Positions 42,398 through 51,045 of a stretch of DNA of 64,000 nucleotides are shown here, one piece after another; within the stretch, counting starts at the first letter, position 1; each line of letters starts with the position of its first letter. The DNA is taken from the NCBI RefSeq assembly GCF_014195095.1, contig NZ_JACIBC010000004.1, positions 62,001 through 126,000 of the forward strand, written 5' to 3'. A program made the translations under genes and the position numbers. This DNA comes from Rhizobium sp. BK602 (lineage in GTDB: Bacteria; Pseudomonadota; Alphaproteobacteria; Rhizobiales; Rhizobiaceae). A model generated the notes under the pieces. It had not been told where the DNA came from. It searched no databases and was given only the letters and a program-made list of their open reading frames with translations.

Positions 42398-42931
42398 ATG
42401 AAGCCTACGAACGCGATCGATGCAGACACGCGCCATCTTATCGATGGAGCTCAGTTTAAGATGGCCATGCGGCACCTTGCGGGCGCCGTCAGCGTTATCA
42501 CCGTCGGCAGCTGGGAGGAGCGATCAGGATTCACCGCAACTTCGGTATCATCGCTTTCGGCGGATGTTCCTTCGGTGATCGTCTGCGTCAACCGAACTTC
42601 ATCATCGTGGCCAATACTCGAACGGCGTCAGCGTTTCTGCGTCAACGTGCTTGCCCAAGATCAACAGCACATCGCGCAATCCTTCGCCGGACAGAATGGA
42701 CGCCAAGGCGTGGCACGCTACGCCGACGCTGACTGGCACGAACTATCAACCGGCACGCCGGCGCTGAAAGATGCGCTAACGGTATTGGACTGCGTCTTGG
42801 AACGAGCAGTTCATCATCATTCCCATGCAATTCTCATCGGTCATGTCTGCGCCATGACCGTGAGGTCGGGCGCTCGGCCACTTCTTTACTGGCAGGGTGG
42901 ATATCAACATCTGAAATCTACGGAGGCATGA
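42398..42931 (+). CDS. Flavin reductase of the two-component system
   Basis: A 177-residue flavin_reduct-domain protein: MRHLAGAVSVITVG, SGFTATSVSSLSADVPSVIVCVN and FCVNVLAQDQQHIAQSFAG follow the family pattern. The ATG at 42398 is preceded by GAGGAG. It lies 187 bases after the racemase-fold gene, perhaps with its own promoter; the gap contains no gene. It is the natural FMNH2 supplier for the NtaA-like monooxygenase at 39346. It is clearly different in sequence from the reductase at 259-762. Confidence 0.9.
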   Translation: MKPTNAIDADTRHLIDGAQFKMAMRHLAGAVSVITVGSWEERSGFTATSVSSLSADVPSVIVCVNRTSSSWPILERRQRFCVNVLAQDQQHIAQSFAGQNGRQGVARYADADWHELSTGTPALKDALTVLDCVLERAVHHHSHAILIGHVCAMTVRSGARPLLYWQGGYQHLKSTEA

Positions 42932-43035
42932 TGGCACGCCTCGCTGCGGATGGGGCCATCGGCTCCGTCAATCTGGATCGTGCGTTGACCTCTCGCTGCT
43001 GTCTCCCCGCTCCCTGTTCGGGCTAGCCTTCATGT

Positions 43036-43668
43036 TCAGGTGCCGGGAATGGGTTCCCAGGTCTCGCCGCCGGCTCGGGAGAACTGTGGAATATGGGCAA
43101 GACTATGGATGAGGCCGCAGTCTGCTCCGAGTGTCTCCTGCCATTCGCGGGCTTCGGTCAGGATGACGCCGATGCCGACGACGTCGGCTCCCGCCTTGCG
43201 TACCAGTTCGAGCGAACCCTTGAGGCTGGATCCGGAGGCGACCACGTCGTCCACGACCACAACGCGCTTTCCCTCAAGCAGCGGCAAGGCCGCGCGGTCG
43301 AGCAGCAAACGCTGCTCACCCTTCGAGGTGATCGAAGATATGCGCTGCTCCATTGCGTTCGCCAGATGGATTTTGGGCGATTTCTGCAAAATGACGTAAT
43401 GGTCGAGACCAAGCGCGCGGGAGACCTCGATGGCGACGGGAATACCGAGCGTGGCAGCCCCGACGACGATGTCGGGCTTCAGCGGCGCAAGTTTGGCGGC
43501 AAGCTCCCGGCCGACATGATCTCCGAACTTCACACCGAGGTCGATGATCATCATCAAGGAGATGGCGAAATCCGGTTTGATTGCCACGATCGGCAAATCG
43601 ACGGAGTAACCGGAAACGTCGACTTTCCAGCTCTGCTGTGTTCTGGGATCCGCGGCTTCAGGGTTCAC
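43036..43668 (-). CDS. Purine-type phosphoribosyltransferase (copy 1)
   Basis: A 210-residue type I phosphoribosyltransferase of the adenine-PRT-like class. The PRPP-binding loop is VVVVDDVVASGSS (~130-142) and the pyrophosphate-loop region is GAATLGIPVAIEVSRALGL. A clear paralogue lies at 46618-47307, sharing SLPI/LPIV, KPDIVVG-ATLGIP, YVILQKSPK and HIPQF. Its start overlaps the stop of the EcfT gene by 11 bases, tying it to the ECF importer. It probably converts the imported base-like compound to a nucleotide; the base is not known. Confidence 0.9.
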   Translation of the reverse strand: MNPEAADPRTQQSWKVDVSGYSVDLPIVAIKPDFAISLMMIIDLGVKFGDHVGRELAAKLAPLKPDIVVGAATLGIPVAIEVSRALGLDHYVILQKSPKIHLANAMEQRISSITSKGEQRLLLDRAALPLLEGKRVVVVDDVVASGSSLKGSLELVRKAGADVVGIGVILTEAREWQETLGADCGLIHSLAHIPQFSRAGGETWEPIPGT

Positions 43669-44338
43669 GGCTTTTGTCCTTCATGCTGAGGCGCGGTTCG
43701 ACCATGACGCCGACATTGCGCCAGGTCGTCCGCTTGTGTTTCAAGTCATATCCATAAAGGGTGAATGAAAAAGAGAGGGCATGCGCCATGCGGATCGCCT
43801 GGACGAGCAGCGGAATGCCGCGTGCAAGCGCGAAGCGCAATTTCGTGGGGAACGCAACGTCGTCGATCTCCATGCCGCGCGAACGCTGCGCGTCGGCGAT
43901 GCGTTCGAAATCCTCGCGCAGCATGGGAATGATCCCGAAGGTCAGCGACAAGACAAGTGTGGCGATCGGCGGGAGCCTAGCGGCACTCGCAGCGGCCAGG
44001 ATAGAACCCGGCGAACTCGTTTCCATGACGAAATAGAAGGCGGCCGTGGTCGTCACCAGTCGGGCGGCCATCGCGGCGGCGATCGGGAGTGCCTGCGATG
44101 TCGTCATGCCCTGGAGCCAGAGATTGATTATCCAGCTCGCCATGACCATACCGGTGAGCAGCAGCGCCCCCTTCAAGTAACCGCGCATGCCCGGCACGCC
44201 CGTCGCCCACAGCAGGACGACGCAGATCGTGGCGAGCGCCACACCCGCGAGCCAGTCGGGAGTAAACCACGCGGCCGCCATGATGATGAAGGCAAGGCCG
44301 AGCTTCATGAAGAAATTGATCTCGTAAAGCCGCCTCAT
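43658..44338 (-). CDS. ECF transporter transmembrane component (EcfT/T component)
   Basis: A 226-residue membrane protein. Several hydrophobic helices lie in the first two thirds, then the cytosolic coupling helices with the family's ADAQRSRGME motif (the Ala-Arg-Gly signature) and further helices contacting the ATPase (RGIPLLVQAIRMAHALSFS). The start at 44338 overlaps the ATPase stop by ATGA. It transmits ATPase movement to the S component encoded at 45875. Confidence 0.92.
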   Translation of the reverse strand: MRRLYEINFFMKLGLAFIIMAAAWFTPDWLAGVALATICVVLLWATGVPGMRGYLKGALLLTGMVMASWIINLWLQGMTTSQALPIAAAMAARLVTTTAAFYFVMETSSPGSILAAASAARLPPIATLVLSLTFGIIPMLREDFERIADAQRSRGMEIDDVAFPTKLRFALARGIPLLVQAIRMAHALSFSFTLYGYDLKHKRTTWRNVGVMVEPRLSMKDKSREP

Positions 44339-45855
44339 GCCATGCTCCAAGCCGTGGTGTCGTAAGGTGCTTGCCAGCCGAGCGCGCGGAAGGCGCTGCT
44401 TTTCCAGCCGTCCTCAGGATTTCCATCGAAGGCGATGGCGCCATCGTCGAGAACCATCAGGCGCGTCGCCAGATCGTCGACGAGTTCCATATCATGCGAG
44501 ATCAGCATGACGGCCCGGCCCGAGGCCTGCATGGACGAAATGAAACGCTCCAGCATGTGGCGTCCCTTGATGTCTCTCCCCAGAAGCGGTTCATCGATAA
44601 TGGCAACAGGGGCGCCGGCCGCGTCAGCACAGGCAAGTCCCAAAAGTGCCTGCTGGCGAACGGACAGGGCAAACGGATTGGCTTCCGCGAGTGCCGAAAG
44701 TCCGTAATGCTCCAACGCAGCATTGGCGCGCGCGATGACAGCGGGATCGTCGGAGGTTGCGCTTGTGCTTGTCACGGCGAAAATCACTTCGCCAAGCACG
44801 CTCATGTTGAAGAGGATATGCCGCATGTTCTGCGGTATGTAGGCGATCTTGCGGGCGCGGGCGGCGACGGTCCATCCGGAGGCCTCCACGCCGTCGAGGA
44901 GAACCGATCCGGCCGCCGTCTTCGCAAGGCCGAGAACGGATTTGAACAACGTCGTCTTGCCAGCGCCGTTGCGCCCGATCAGCGCGACCACCTCGCCTTC
45001 GCGGATATCGAAATTCACGCCCTTCAAAACCGGCTGTCCCTGCGAACGGGAAAGCCGTGTCGTCAGGCCCGAAACGGTAAGCAGGGGACGGTTGACCGCA
45101 ACGGTTCGCCGCGATGGGCGGCTGCGCATGGGTGGCAGCACACCAGCTTCGATCCAGGCATCGTTTTTCGACAGAGCAGCCTTTACCGGCATCGCCGGCG
45201 AAAGGCTGCCATTGCGCAGGAGAGCAATGCTGTCGATGACGGCAAGCAGCGCGGAGGGGTCCTGTTCCGACAGCAGTAAGGTGGAAACACTGTCAGACGC
45301 CTTCCGCAAGATGCTGGAAAGCCGCAGACGGGCAGCGGGATCGAGACCGGTCGTCGGCTCATCCATGACGAGGATGGACGGATTGGAAGCGATTGCCGCC
45401 GCAACGGCCACCATGCGCCGCTCGCCGCCTGAAAGGGTCAAGACCCGCCGGCCACAAAGCGCTTCGAGTTGAAATTCCGCTATCAGCTCGGCAAGCCGCC
45501 CGCGGATCACATTTCGCGCGACGCCACGGTTTTCGAGCGGAAAGGCAATGATGTCCTCGACGCAGATATCCCAGAGCTGGTCCTCGATATTCTGCGACAC
45601 GAAGCCGATCGTGTCGAAAAGTTCACGCTTCGTGAGCGAGGAAACGGGTCGTCCCTCAAGTTCCACGTCGCCGGAAAATTCCGCAACCGGAATAAGGCGC
45701 GGGATCAAACCTGCGGCCGCGGAGAGCAGCGTCGTCTTGCCGCTACCAGCTTCGCCGCAGATCAGAAGCCGCTGGCCCGCCTCAACTATGGCGTTGGTTT
45801 TGGTGAGCACAGGCGCGTCACCAAAACCAAGCGTCAAATCGATCATCCTTAGCAC
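44335..45855 (-). CDS. ECF transporter tandem ATPase (two NBDs in one chain)
   Basis: A 506-residue fusion of two ABC ATPase domains. NBD1 (about 1-230) has Walker A GEAGSGKTT, signature LSGGERR and Walker B ILVMDEPTTGLD. NBD2 (about 260-500) has Walker A GRNGAGKTT and Walker B VAIIDEPLLGRD, but its signature reads LSVRQQAL where LSGGQ is expected. One composite ATP site is therefore probably impaired, as in other asymmetric ECF ATPases. It lies between the S and T component genes, making a complete group I importer of A-A' fused, T and S. Confidence 0.93.
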   Translation of the reverse strand: MLRMIDLTLGFGDAPVLTKTNAIVEAGQRLLICGEAGSGKTTLLSAAAGLIPRLIPVAEFSGDVELEGRPVSSLTKRELFDTIGFVSQNIEDQLWDICVEDIIAFPLENRGVARNVIRGRLAELIAEFQLEALCGRRVLTLSGGERRMVAVAAAIASNPSILVMDEPTTGLDPAARLRLSSILRKASDSVSTLLLSEQDPSALLAVIDSIALLRNGSLSPAMPVKAALSKNDAWIEAGVLPPMRSRPSRRTVAVNRPLLTVSGLTTRLSRSQGQPVLKGVNFDIREGEVVALIGRNGAGKTTLFKSVLGLAKTAAGSVLLDGVEASGWTVAARARKIAYIPQNMRHILFNMSVLGEVIFAVTSTSATSDDPAVIARANAALEHYGLSALAEANPFALSVRQQALLGLACADAAGAPVAIIDEPLLGRDIKGRHMLERFISSMQASGRAVMLISHDMELVDDLATRLMVLDDGAIAFDGNPEDGWKSSAFRALGWQAPYDTTAWSMA

Positions 45856-45874
45856 TTGGTGATCCAGCCTCGTT

Positions 45875-46447
45875 CTAAAAACGCTTGAAGCCCGCCGGAT
45901 GGGCGCTTTTCAGGATCTTCAGAGCAGGAAGGACCAGAAGCGGCGTGCCGACCACCATCGGGACGATGTCCGACAGGCCGATATAGCCGAAACCCCACCA
46001 GAACGGGAAAATGCCAAGATAGGCGAGGCTTGCGGAGACAGCCGCCACCATGACGAGGCCGACAACCAGGCAGACCACGGCTATCTTGAGCAGGGCCGGG
46101 CGATCGAAGGTCATCTTGGCCGGGTCGAACAGCAGTCCCGGTATGAGACCGGTCAAGCCGACCATGATGCCGTCAACGAAGAGCGAATGGGCCGGAATGA
46201 AGGTGCCGGCGAGGAGCGACCAGACGATCGTGCCGAGATAACCGCAGATAAACCCGCTGCGCCAGCCGAGCAGGATTCCGACGAGCGAAGGCAGGAAGGC
46301 GAAGATGCGCCACTGAATAACACCGGGCACAAGTTGGATCGGGTTGGCATAGGCCCACAATACACCCGTCGCGGCAGCGGCCACGATCGAGAGCACGATG
46401 GGAAAGAGTGTATTTCCGTCACTTTGTGACATGGTCGTTGGTTGCAT
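45875..46447 (-). CDS. ECF transporter substrate-specific (S) component
   Basis: A 190-residue integral membrane protein with about six hydrophobic segments (VLSIVAAAATGVLWA, LPSLVGILLGW, YLGTIVWSLLAG, LLKIAVVCLVVGLVMV, IVPMVVGTPLLVLPALKIL). Size, topology and position next to fused ATPase and T genes mark it as the ligand-binding S component. I cannot place it in a known vitamin-specific group (BioY, ThiT, RibU). GGGGAACC lies just upstream of the ATG. The phosphoribosyltransferases on both sides suggest a nucleobase-like ligand. Confidence 0.8.
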   Translation of the reverse strand: MQPTTMSQSDGNTLFPIVLSIVAAAATGVLWAYANPIQLVPGVIQWRIFAFLPSLVGILLGWRSGFICGYLGTIVWSLLAGTFIPAHSLFVDGIMVGLTGLIPGLLFDPAKMTFDRPALLKIAVVCLVVGLVMVAAVSASLAYLGIFPFWWGFGYIGLSDIVPMVVGTPLLVLPALKILKSAHPAGFKRF

Positions 46448-46617
46448 GATTTTGGTTCCCCTAAAAGCAATCCGGAAGTCTTCGGAAGGCCGAACGAAAC
46501 GGCTCTCCGCGACGGTTCAAGAGCAGAAACGTCCCCTTGTGGAATCTCCCTCAAATCGTTTGTCCCAGACGTCGCGGAACAGCTCGTCCGGCTTCATGCT
46601 TGTTTTGTGGTCTCCCC

Positions 46618-47307
46618 TCAGGCGGCCGATGTCTTGCGTCCGGCCTGCCGGGAACGGGTGAGAAAAATTCGCTGGTCCGTCCAGGCATCCTTCTCTGTGG
46701 AAGGATCGGGTATCGGAACGCCGTCAACAATATCGAACTGGGGAATGTGGCCGAGGCTGACGATGAGCTCCGCATCCTCGCCGAGAGCTTTGCGCCAGGC
46801 ATGGCCCTCGGTCAGAATGGCCCCGGCGCCGACCGTTTCCCCGCCGGCGCGACGTACCAGCCGTATCGCCGCAGCCATGCTTGAACCGGTGGCGACGACG
46901 TCGTCGACAACGAGAACACGCCTGCCCTGCAACAGCCCGATCGAACGCCGGTCGAGAAGCAGGCGCTGCGATGCGTTGGCCGTAATGGACCGCACCTCTT
47001 CAACCATGGCGTCGGCGAGGTGGAATTTTGGCGATTTCTGCAGGATGACATATTGATCGATCCCCAGGCGCCGCGAGACCTCGATGGCGAGCGGAATCCC
47101 GAGCGTCGCGCTGCCGACGACGATATCCGGCTTTAGCTCGGCAAAACGTTCGGCCAAGGCATCACCGACGACATCGCCGAAGCGAACGCCCATTTCGATG
47201 ACCATCAGCAAGGCAATCGCACGCCGGTCGCTCAGCTGAATGATCGGCAGGCTGAAGGTTTCTCCAGCAATCTCCGCTTCATGCGACTGCGATGTCTCGA
47301 AGTACAT
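46618..47307 (-). CDS. Purine-type phosphoribosyltransferase (copy 2)
   Basis: A 229-residue paralogue of the protein at 43036. It has the PRPP loop VLVVDDVVATGSS, KPDIVVGSATLGIPLAIEVSRRLG, YVILQKSPKFHLADAM and ends in an Arg/Lys-rich tail (RSRQAGRKTSAA) absent from copy 1. The ATG at 47307 is chosen because the extra residues of a longer frame from 47439 are not PRT-like and would leave almost no promoter before the divergent LysR gene. The ribosome binding site is poor, so the start is uncertain. Two PRTs could form a heterodimer or act on different bases. Confidence 0.88.
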   Translation of the reverse strand: MYFETSQSHEAEIAGETFSLPIIQLSDRRAIALLMVIEMGVRFGDVVGDALAERFAELKPDIVVGSATLGIPLAIEVSRRLGIDQYVILQKSPKFHLADAMVEEVRSITANASQRLLLDRRSIGLLQGRRVLVVDDVVATGSSMAAAIRLVRRAGGETVGAGAILTEGHAWRKALGEDAELIVSLGHIPQFDIVDGVPIPDPSTEKDAWTDQRIFLTRSRQAGRKTSAA

Positions 47308-47440
47308 TGAAGTGATCCATTTCTCCCAGAGGAGGCGTTCAAGCGGTCTTCCCGCTCTATAGACAACGGGCAAGGGCGATTTTACAAACATCAATATTCG
47401 TCCGGAGCGTTTCCTTTTTTTCAACACCGATGTCGCCAAT

Positions 47441-48418
47441 ATGAGCAGGCTTCTGTTTTCCCGTTTTGCGCTTTACCTTGATGAGATCGCTCGGCTGGGA
47501 TCCATCCGGAAAGCGGCGGAAAAGCTCAATGTCTCGGCTTCGGCCATAGACAAGCAGCTGGTCCGTGCCGAAGAGGAACTCGGGGTTCCCCTCTTCGAGC
47601 GTCTGCCGCGGGGCATGCGGCTGACCTCGGCTGGCGAAATCCTCATTCACGGCGTCCGAGAATGGCAGAAGGACCTGTCGCGGATCAGGTTCGAGATCGA
47701 GGAGCTCAAGGGACTTCGTCGCGGCGAGGTAAAGATCGCGGTCCCCCAGGAGACGGTCGCCGATTTTCTGCCGCTTGCGTTGGCTCGCTTCATGCAGGAG
47801 CATCCGCGCATTCGCAACAAGGTCACGGTCGTCGATTCAGATCGCGTTCGGCAAATGGTGATCGACGGCATAGCCGACTTCGGATTGACATTCAGCCCGC
47901 AACCGTTGCCGGGCGTCATCGCAACACGGTCGACGCGCTTTCACTTGAGGGCAGTGCTCGCCGCAGACGGCAAGCTGCCGGCACCCGACAGCATATCCCT
48001 GGACGAGTTTTTTCGCAGCCCAACCATCATTCCGGATGCCAGCGTCCATCTTCGCGATACGATCGACATCGCAGCCGCCAAGATCGGCGCGCGGCTCCAG
48101 CCGGTGCTAACAACGAACAGCCTGGAGCTCATGCGCTCGATGGTGCGCGAAGGCTCAGGCTACGGCCTGATCGCCGTCTTCTCCGGCGCTCCGATAAAAC
48201 GCGACGACGGCCTGATCTATCCGCGCTTGAGCGATCGCGGCATTCCGCCTCTCACACTTTCCCTGATCGTCGATCCGCAACGGAGCCTATCCATGACCTC
48301 CATTGTTGTCCGGCGCCACTTCGAGGCCTATTTCGACCAGCTGGAGGCCCAAGCAAGCGCGACCCAGGACTTGCAAGTGATCGCCCCTGCGGCTCCGCCG
48401 GCCGGGAGTGCGTCGTGA
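47441..48418 (+). CDS. LysR-family transcriptional regulator
   Basis: A 325-residue LysR regulator. The winged helix (LDEIARLGSIRKAAEKLNVSASAIDKQLVRAEEELGVPLFERLPRGMRLTSAGE) occupies about residues 10-66, with the effector domain after it. The C-terminal ~25 residues are an Ala/Pro-rich extension. It is divergent from the PRT/ECF unit with a 134-base gap, the standard arrangement for a LysR activator of that unit. It ends in front of, and converges on, the DUF3830 gene. Confidence 0.92.
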   Translation: MSRLLFSRFALYLDEIARLGSIRKAAEKLNVSASAIDKQLVRAEEELGVPLFERLPRGMRLTSAGEILIHGVREWQKDLSRIRFEIEELKGLRRGEVKIAVPQETVADFLPLALARFMQEHPRIRNKVTVVDSDRVRQMVIDGIADFGLTFSPQPLPGVIATRSTRFHLRAVLAADGKLPAPDSISLDEFFRSPTIIPDASVHLRDTIDIAAAKIGARLQPVLTTNSLELMRSMVREGSGYGLIAVFSGAPIKRDDGLIYPRLSDRGIPPLTLSLIVDPQRSLSMTSIVVRRHFEAYFDQLEAQASATQDLQVIAPAAPPAGSAS

Positions 48419-48472
48419 TCGCCGCCAACCGCTTGAAAGACTAACCCATCACGACGATCAGGCGATTGACCG

Positions 48473-48889
48473 TCAAATCTGCGCCGCTTCGAAACGGATC
48501 GGCTGTGCGCCCTCCCAGAGCGTCTTGCGCCCGACCTCGTATAGTTTATCGAGCCCGGACGTGATCGTGATGAAGTGGTTGCCGGCAAGCTGTCCGACCT
48601 TCGAGGAAAAAGCCACCCCGCCATAGGCGATGAGGATTTCCGTTTCGCTGATGCCACCGGGATAAAGGATAACATGGCCAGGTGCCGGATGGCTGGTATG
48701 GTTCTCGTAACTGACGCCGAAATCGAAATCCCCAAGCGGTATCCACACACCCTCGCCCGACCAGCGCACATGCACGATCTTGCCCTCGAATGGCATGCGT
48801 TCCAAGAACGCCTTGGAGGTGTGGGGCGCTTTCTCGGTCTCCAGGACGGCATCGAAAACATACGAGCCGAGGGTTATCTTCAATTTCAT
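48473..48889 (-). CDS. DUF3830-family protein
   Basis: A 138-residue protein of the DUF3830 family, thought to be cyclophilin-like in fold: KAPHTSKAFLERMPFEGKIVHVRWSGEGVWIP, NHTSHPAPGHVILYPGG and AYGGVAFSSKVGQLAGNHF. The start at 48889 (MKLKITLG) is five bases after the ATPase gene stop; a longer frame reading back through that ATPase gene is rejected. DUF3830 genes are commonly found next to transporters and amidohydrolases of small N-containing compounds. The function is unproven. Confidence 0.85.
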   Translation of the reverse strand: MKLKITLGSYVFDAVLETEKAPHTSKAFLERMPFEGKIVHVRWSGEGVWIPLGDFDFGVSYENHTSHPAPGHVILYPGGISETEILIAYGGVAFSSKVGQLAGNHFITITSGLDKLYEVGRKTLWEGAQPIRFEAAQI

Positions 48890-48894
48890 TGCCG

Positions 48895-49668
48895 TCAAAT
48901 CTCCAGGGAAGTAGCAATAGGCTGTGCTTGCGACGTTCGCGCGATTCTGCTCGTAAACTCGCGGGTGCGCTGCACCTGCGGGGCGTCGAATATCTGCTCC
49001 GGCGGGCCGACCTCCTGGATTTTGCCATTCGCCATGAAGACGACCCGGTCGGAAACCTCGCGCACGAAATTCATTTCGTGGGAAACGATCAGGAGGGTGA
49101 TGTTTTCGGAAGCGAGCAGTTTGATGGTGTCGAGCACCTCGCTCACCCGCTCCGGATCGAGCGCGGAGGTGACCTCGTCGAGGAGCAGGATTTCCGGCTT
49201 CAGGCACAGCGCCCGCGCAAGAGCGACACGCTGTTGCTGGCCGCCCGAGAGTTCGTCCGGATAGGCGGCGAGCTTGTCGCCAAGCCCCACCTTCTCGAGC
49301 AGGCGCCGGGCGTCAGCCTCCACCTCGCTCCTGTTGCGCTTCCGGATCTTCGCCGGAGCGACCATGACATTGCCGAGCACGGTCATATTGCCAAAGAGAT
49401 TGTATTGCTGGAACACGATCGCAAGCTTTTCCCGCGCGGCCCTCAGGGAACGGCGGTCTGCATAGTCGATCCTTTCGCCGTCGAGGACGATCTCGCCACT
49501 GTTCGGCTTGAGGAGACCCGTGATCACGCGCAGCAACGTGCTCTTTCCGGACCCCGACGGGCCGATCAGGCTCACGATTTCGCCGCGCTCCACCGTCAGG
49601 TCGATATCGTCGAGGACGGTGTGATTAGCGTAACTGGCCGTGAGACCGCGAATGTCGAGATGCGCCAA
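48895..49668 (-). CDS. Amino-acid ABC transporter ATP-binding protein
   Basis: A 257-residue GlnQ-class ATPase. Walker A is GPSGSGKST, the Q-loop is in VFQQYNLFGNMT, the signature is LSGGQQQR, Walker B is ILLLDEVTSALD (Val in place of the usual Pro) and the H-loop is VSHE. The start overlaps the permease end by 44 bases, suggesting either true overlap or a slightly shorter permease. It works with the two permeases and binding protein upstream. Confidence 0.93.
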   Translation of the reverse strand: MAHLDIRGLTASYANHTVLDDIDLTVERGEIVSLIGPSGSGKSTLLRVITGLLKPNSGEIVLDGERIDYADRRSLRAAREKLAIVFQQYNLFGNMTVLGNVMVAPAKIRKRNRSEVEADARRLLEKVGLGDKLAAYPDELSGGQQQRVALARALCLKPEILLLDEVTSALDPERVSEVLDTIKLLASENITLLIVSHEMNFVREVSDRVVFMANGKIQEVGPPEQIFDAPQVQRTREFTSRIARTSQAQPIATSLEI

Positions 49669-50338
49669 GATTGCTCTCCAGATAGGCCCCCAGCCGGGCC
49701 AGGGGGTAGGAAATCAGGAAGTAGAGAATAAGGATCGTCGCGAAGACGAGCAGGGCGGAAAAGCCCTTGGTATTGAGAATCTTGCCTGCCTGGGTGAGTT
49801 CGAGGACACCGATCTGCGAGGCAAGCGCCGTGTCCTTGATGAACAGGACGAAATAGCCGAACACCGGCGGCAGGATCAGCGGCCAGGCTTGCGGCCAGCG
49901 AACCAGACAAAGGGTCTGCCAGGGCGAGAAGTTCATGACCTCGGCGGCCTCGAGCTGGCTGGGCCGCACCGCGGCAAGCCCGGCGCGGATGATCTCCGCC
50001 ACGAAGGCCGTGGAAATGACCGAGGTGCTGATGAGGGTCACGACCAGCGGCGAGATATCGAAGCCAAGCACCTGAGCGCCGAAGAAGAACACCAGCAAGG
50101 TCACCAGAAAGGGCACGCGCCGAAACACCTCCACATAGACGAAGGCGACGGCCTTGAAGGGCAGGAGAATCCGAGCGCGCGACAGGCGGGCCAGGGACAG
50201 GATCGTTCCGAACAGGACCCCGACGAGACAGCCGATGGCCGAGAGGAAAAGCGTCGTCAATGCCGCTTCCGCAAGCATGGCGATGTTGTAGCTGCTGAAG
50301 ACCTGGGGAAGCTGAGCGAGAATATCTTTCAACATCAA
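49625..50338 (-). CDS. Amino-acid ABC transporter permease (HisM/GlnP type, second)
   Basis: A 237-residue membrane protein. The EAA loop is in AEIIRAGLAAVRPSQLEAAEVMNF, and the N-terminal half has the YNIAMLAEAALTTLFLSAIGCLVGVLFG helix-pair pattern of the class. The C-terminal ~15 residues (SRHSRSHGQLR) are polar and overlap the ATPase start. The start overlaps the other permease stop by ATGA. The two permeases probably form a heterodimer. Confidence 0.93.
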   Translation of the reverse strand: MMLKDILAQLPQVFSSYNIAMLAEAALTTLFLSAIGCLVGVLFGTILSLARLSRARILLPFKAVAFVYVEVFRRVPFLVTLLVFFFGAQVLGFDISPLVVTLISTSVISTAFVAEIIRAGLAAVRPSQLEAAEVMNFSPWQTLCLVRWPQAWPLILPPVFGYFVLFIKDTALASQIGVLELTQAGKILNTKGFSALLVFATILILYFLISYPLARLGAYLESNLGASRHSRSHGQLR

Positions 50339-51009
50339 AGCACCCTCACCCTGGCGCGGAAAACGTAGCGGCCGACCACGGCAAGCAGGATCGTCGCCAT
50401 GAAGGTGATGACGACATAAAGCCCGGCGATCGTCGTGAAGATCTCGATGGAACGGAACGTCGTCGAATTCACATTGAACGCCCGACCCGTCAGCTCCTCC
50501 ACACCGAACACGGCCGCCATCGATGTGCCGAGCGTCATCAGGATATATTGATTGCTGAGCGGAGGCATCGCGACGCGGAAGACATGCGGCACGATCACAT
50601 AACGCAGGCTCTGAAGCCGGCTCATGCCGAGGGTCTCAGCGGCGTCGAGCTCTTCCTGATGAACCGAGGCAAGGCCGGCCCGGAGAATCTCCGTCAAATA
50701 GGCACCCGCATTCAGCGTCATGCCGATCAGCACGGCCGCGAAAGGCGAGAACACGACGCCCAGATCCGGTAGGCCGAAGAAAATGACGTAGATCTGCACC
50801 AGTTGCGGCGTGTTGGTGAAGAAGATGACATAGGCGCGCACCAGACGCGACAGGATCGGACCGCCCTCGTTGCGGGCGATGGCGAGCGCGAAGCCGATCA
50901 CCATGCCACCCGCAAAGGCAAGGACGCTCAGCTCCAGACTGAGCAGAGCGCCCCCTATCAAATAAGGCAGATAGGAGGTGATCTGGCTATAATGTAGAGC
51001 GTAGTGCAT
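50335..51009 (-). CDS. Amino-acid ABC transporter permease (HisQ/GlnP type, first)
   Basis: A 224-residue permease. The EAA loop is in TEILRAGLASVHQEELDAAETLGMSR, preceded by FFTNTPQLVQIYVIFFGLP, a conserved segment of this class. It is the first of two non-identical permeases. It lies 36 bases after the binding-protein stop, all genes on the minus strand, so binding protein, both permeases, ATPase and probably DUF3830 form one unit. Confidence 0.93.
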   Translation of the reverse strand: MHYALHYSQITSYLPYLIGGALLSLELSVLAFAGGMVIGFALAIARNEGGPILSRLVRAYVIFFTNTPQLVQIYVIFFGLPDLGVVFSPFAAVLIGMTLNAGAYLTEILRAGLASVHQEELDAAETLGMSRLQSLRYVIVPHVFRVAMPPLSNQYILMTLGTSMAAVFGVEELTGRAFNVNSTTFRSIEIFTTIAGLYVVITFMATILLAVVGRYVFRARVRVL

Positions 51010-51045
51010 GACCCGATCCCGTTCCGTATCAGCCGTGTCGTCCGA

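Noticed and set aside
46531..46595. A 26-codon minus-strand frame starting MKPDELFRDVW
   Set aside because: Amino-acid composition is protein-like, but there is no ribosome binding site at normal spacing and no conservation evidence; too weak to call, though it could be a leader peptide of the S-component gene.
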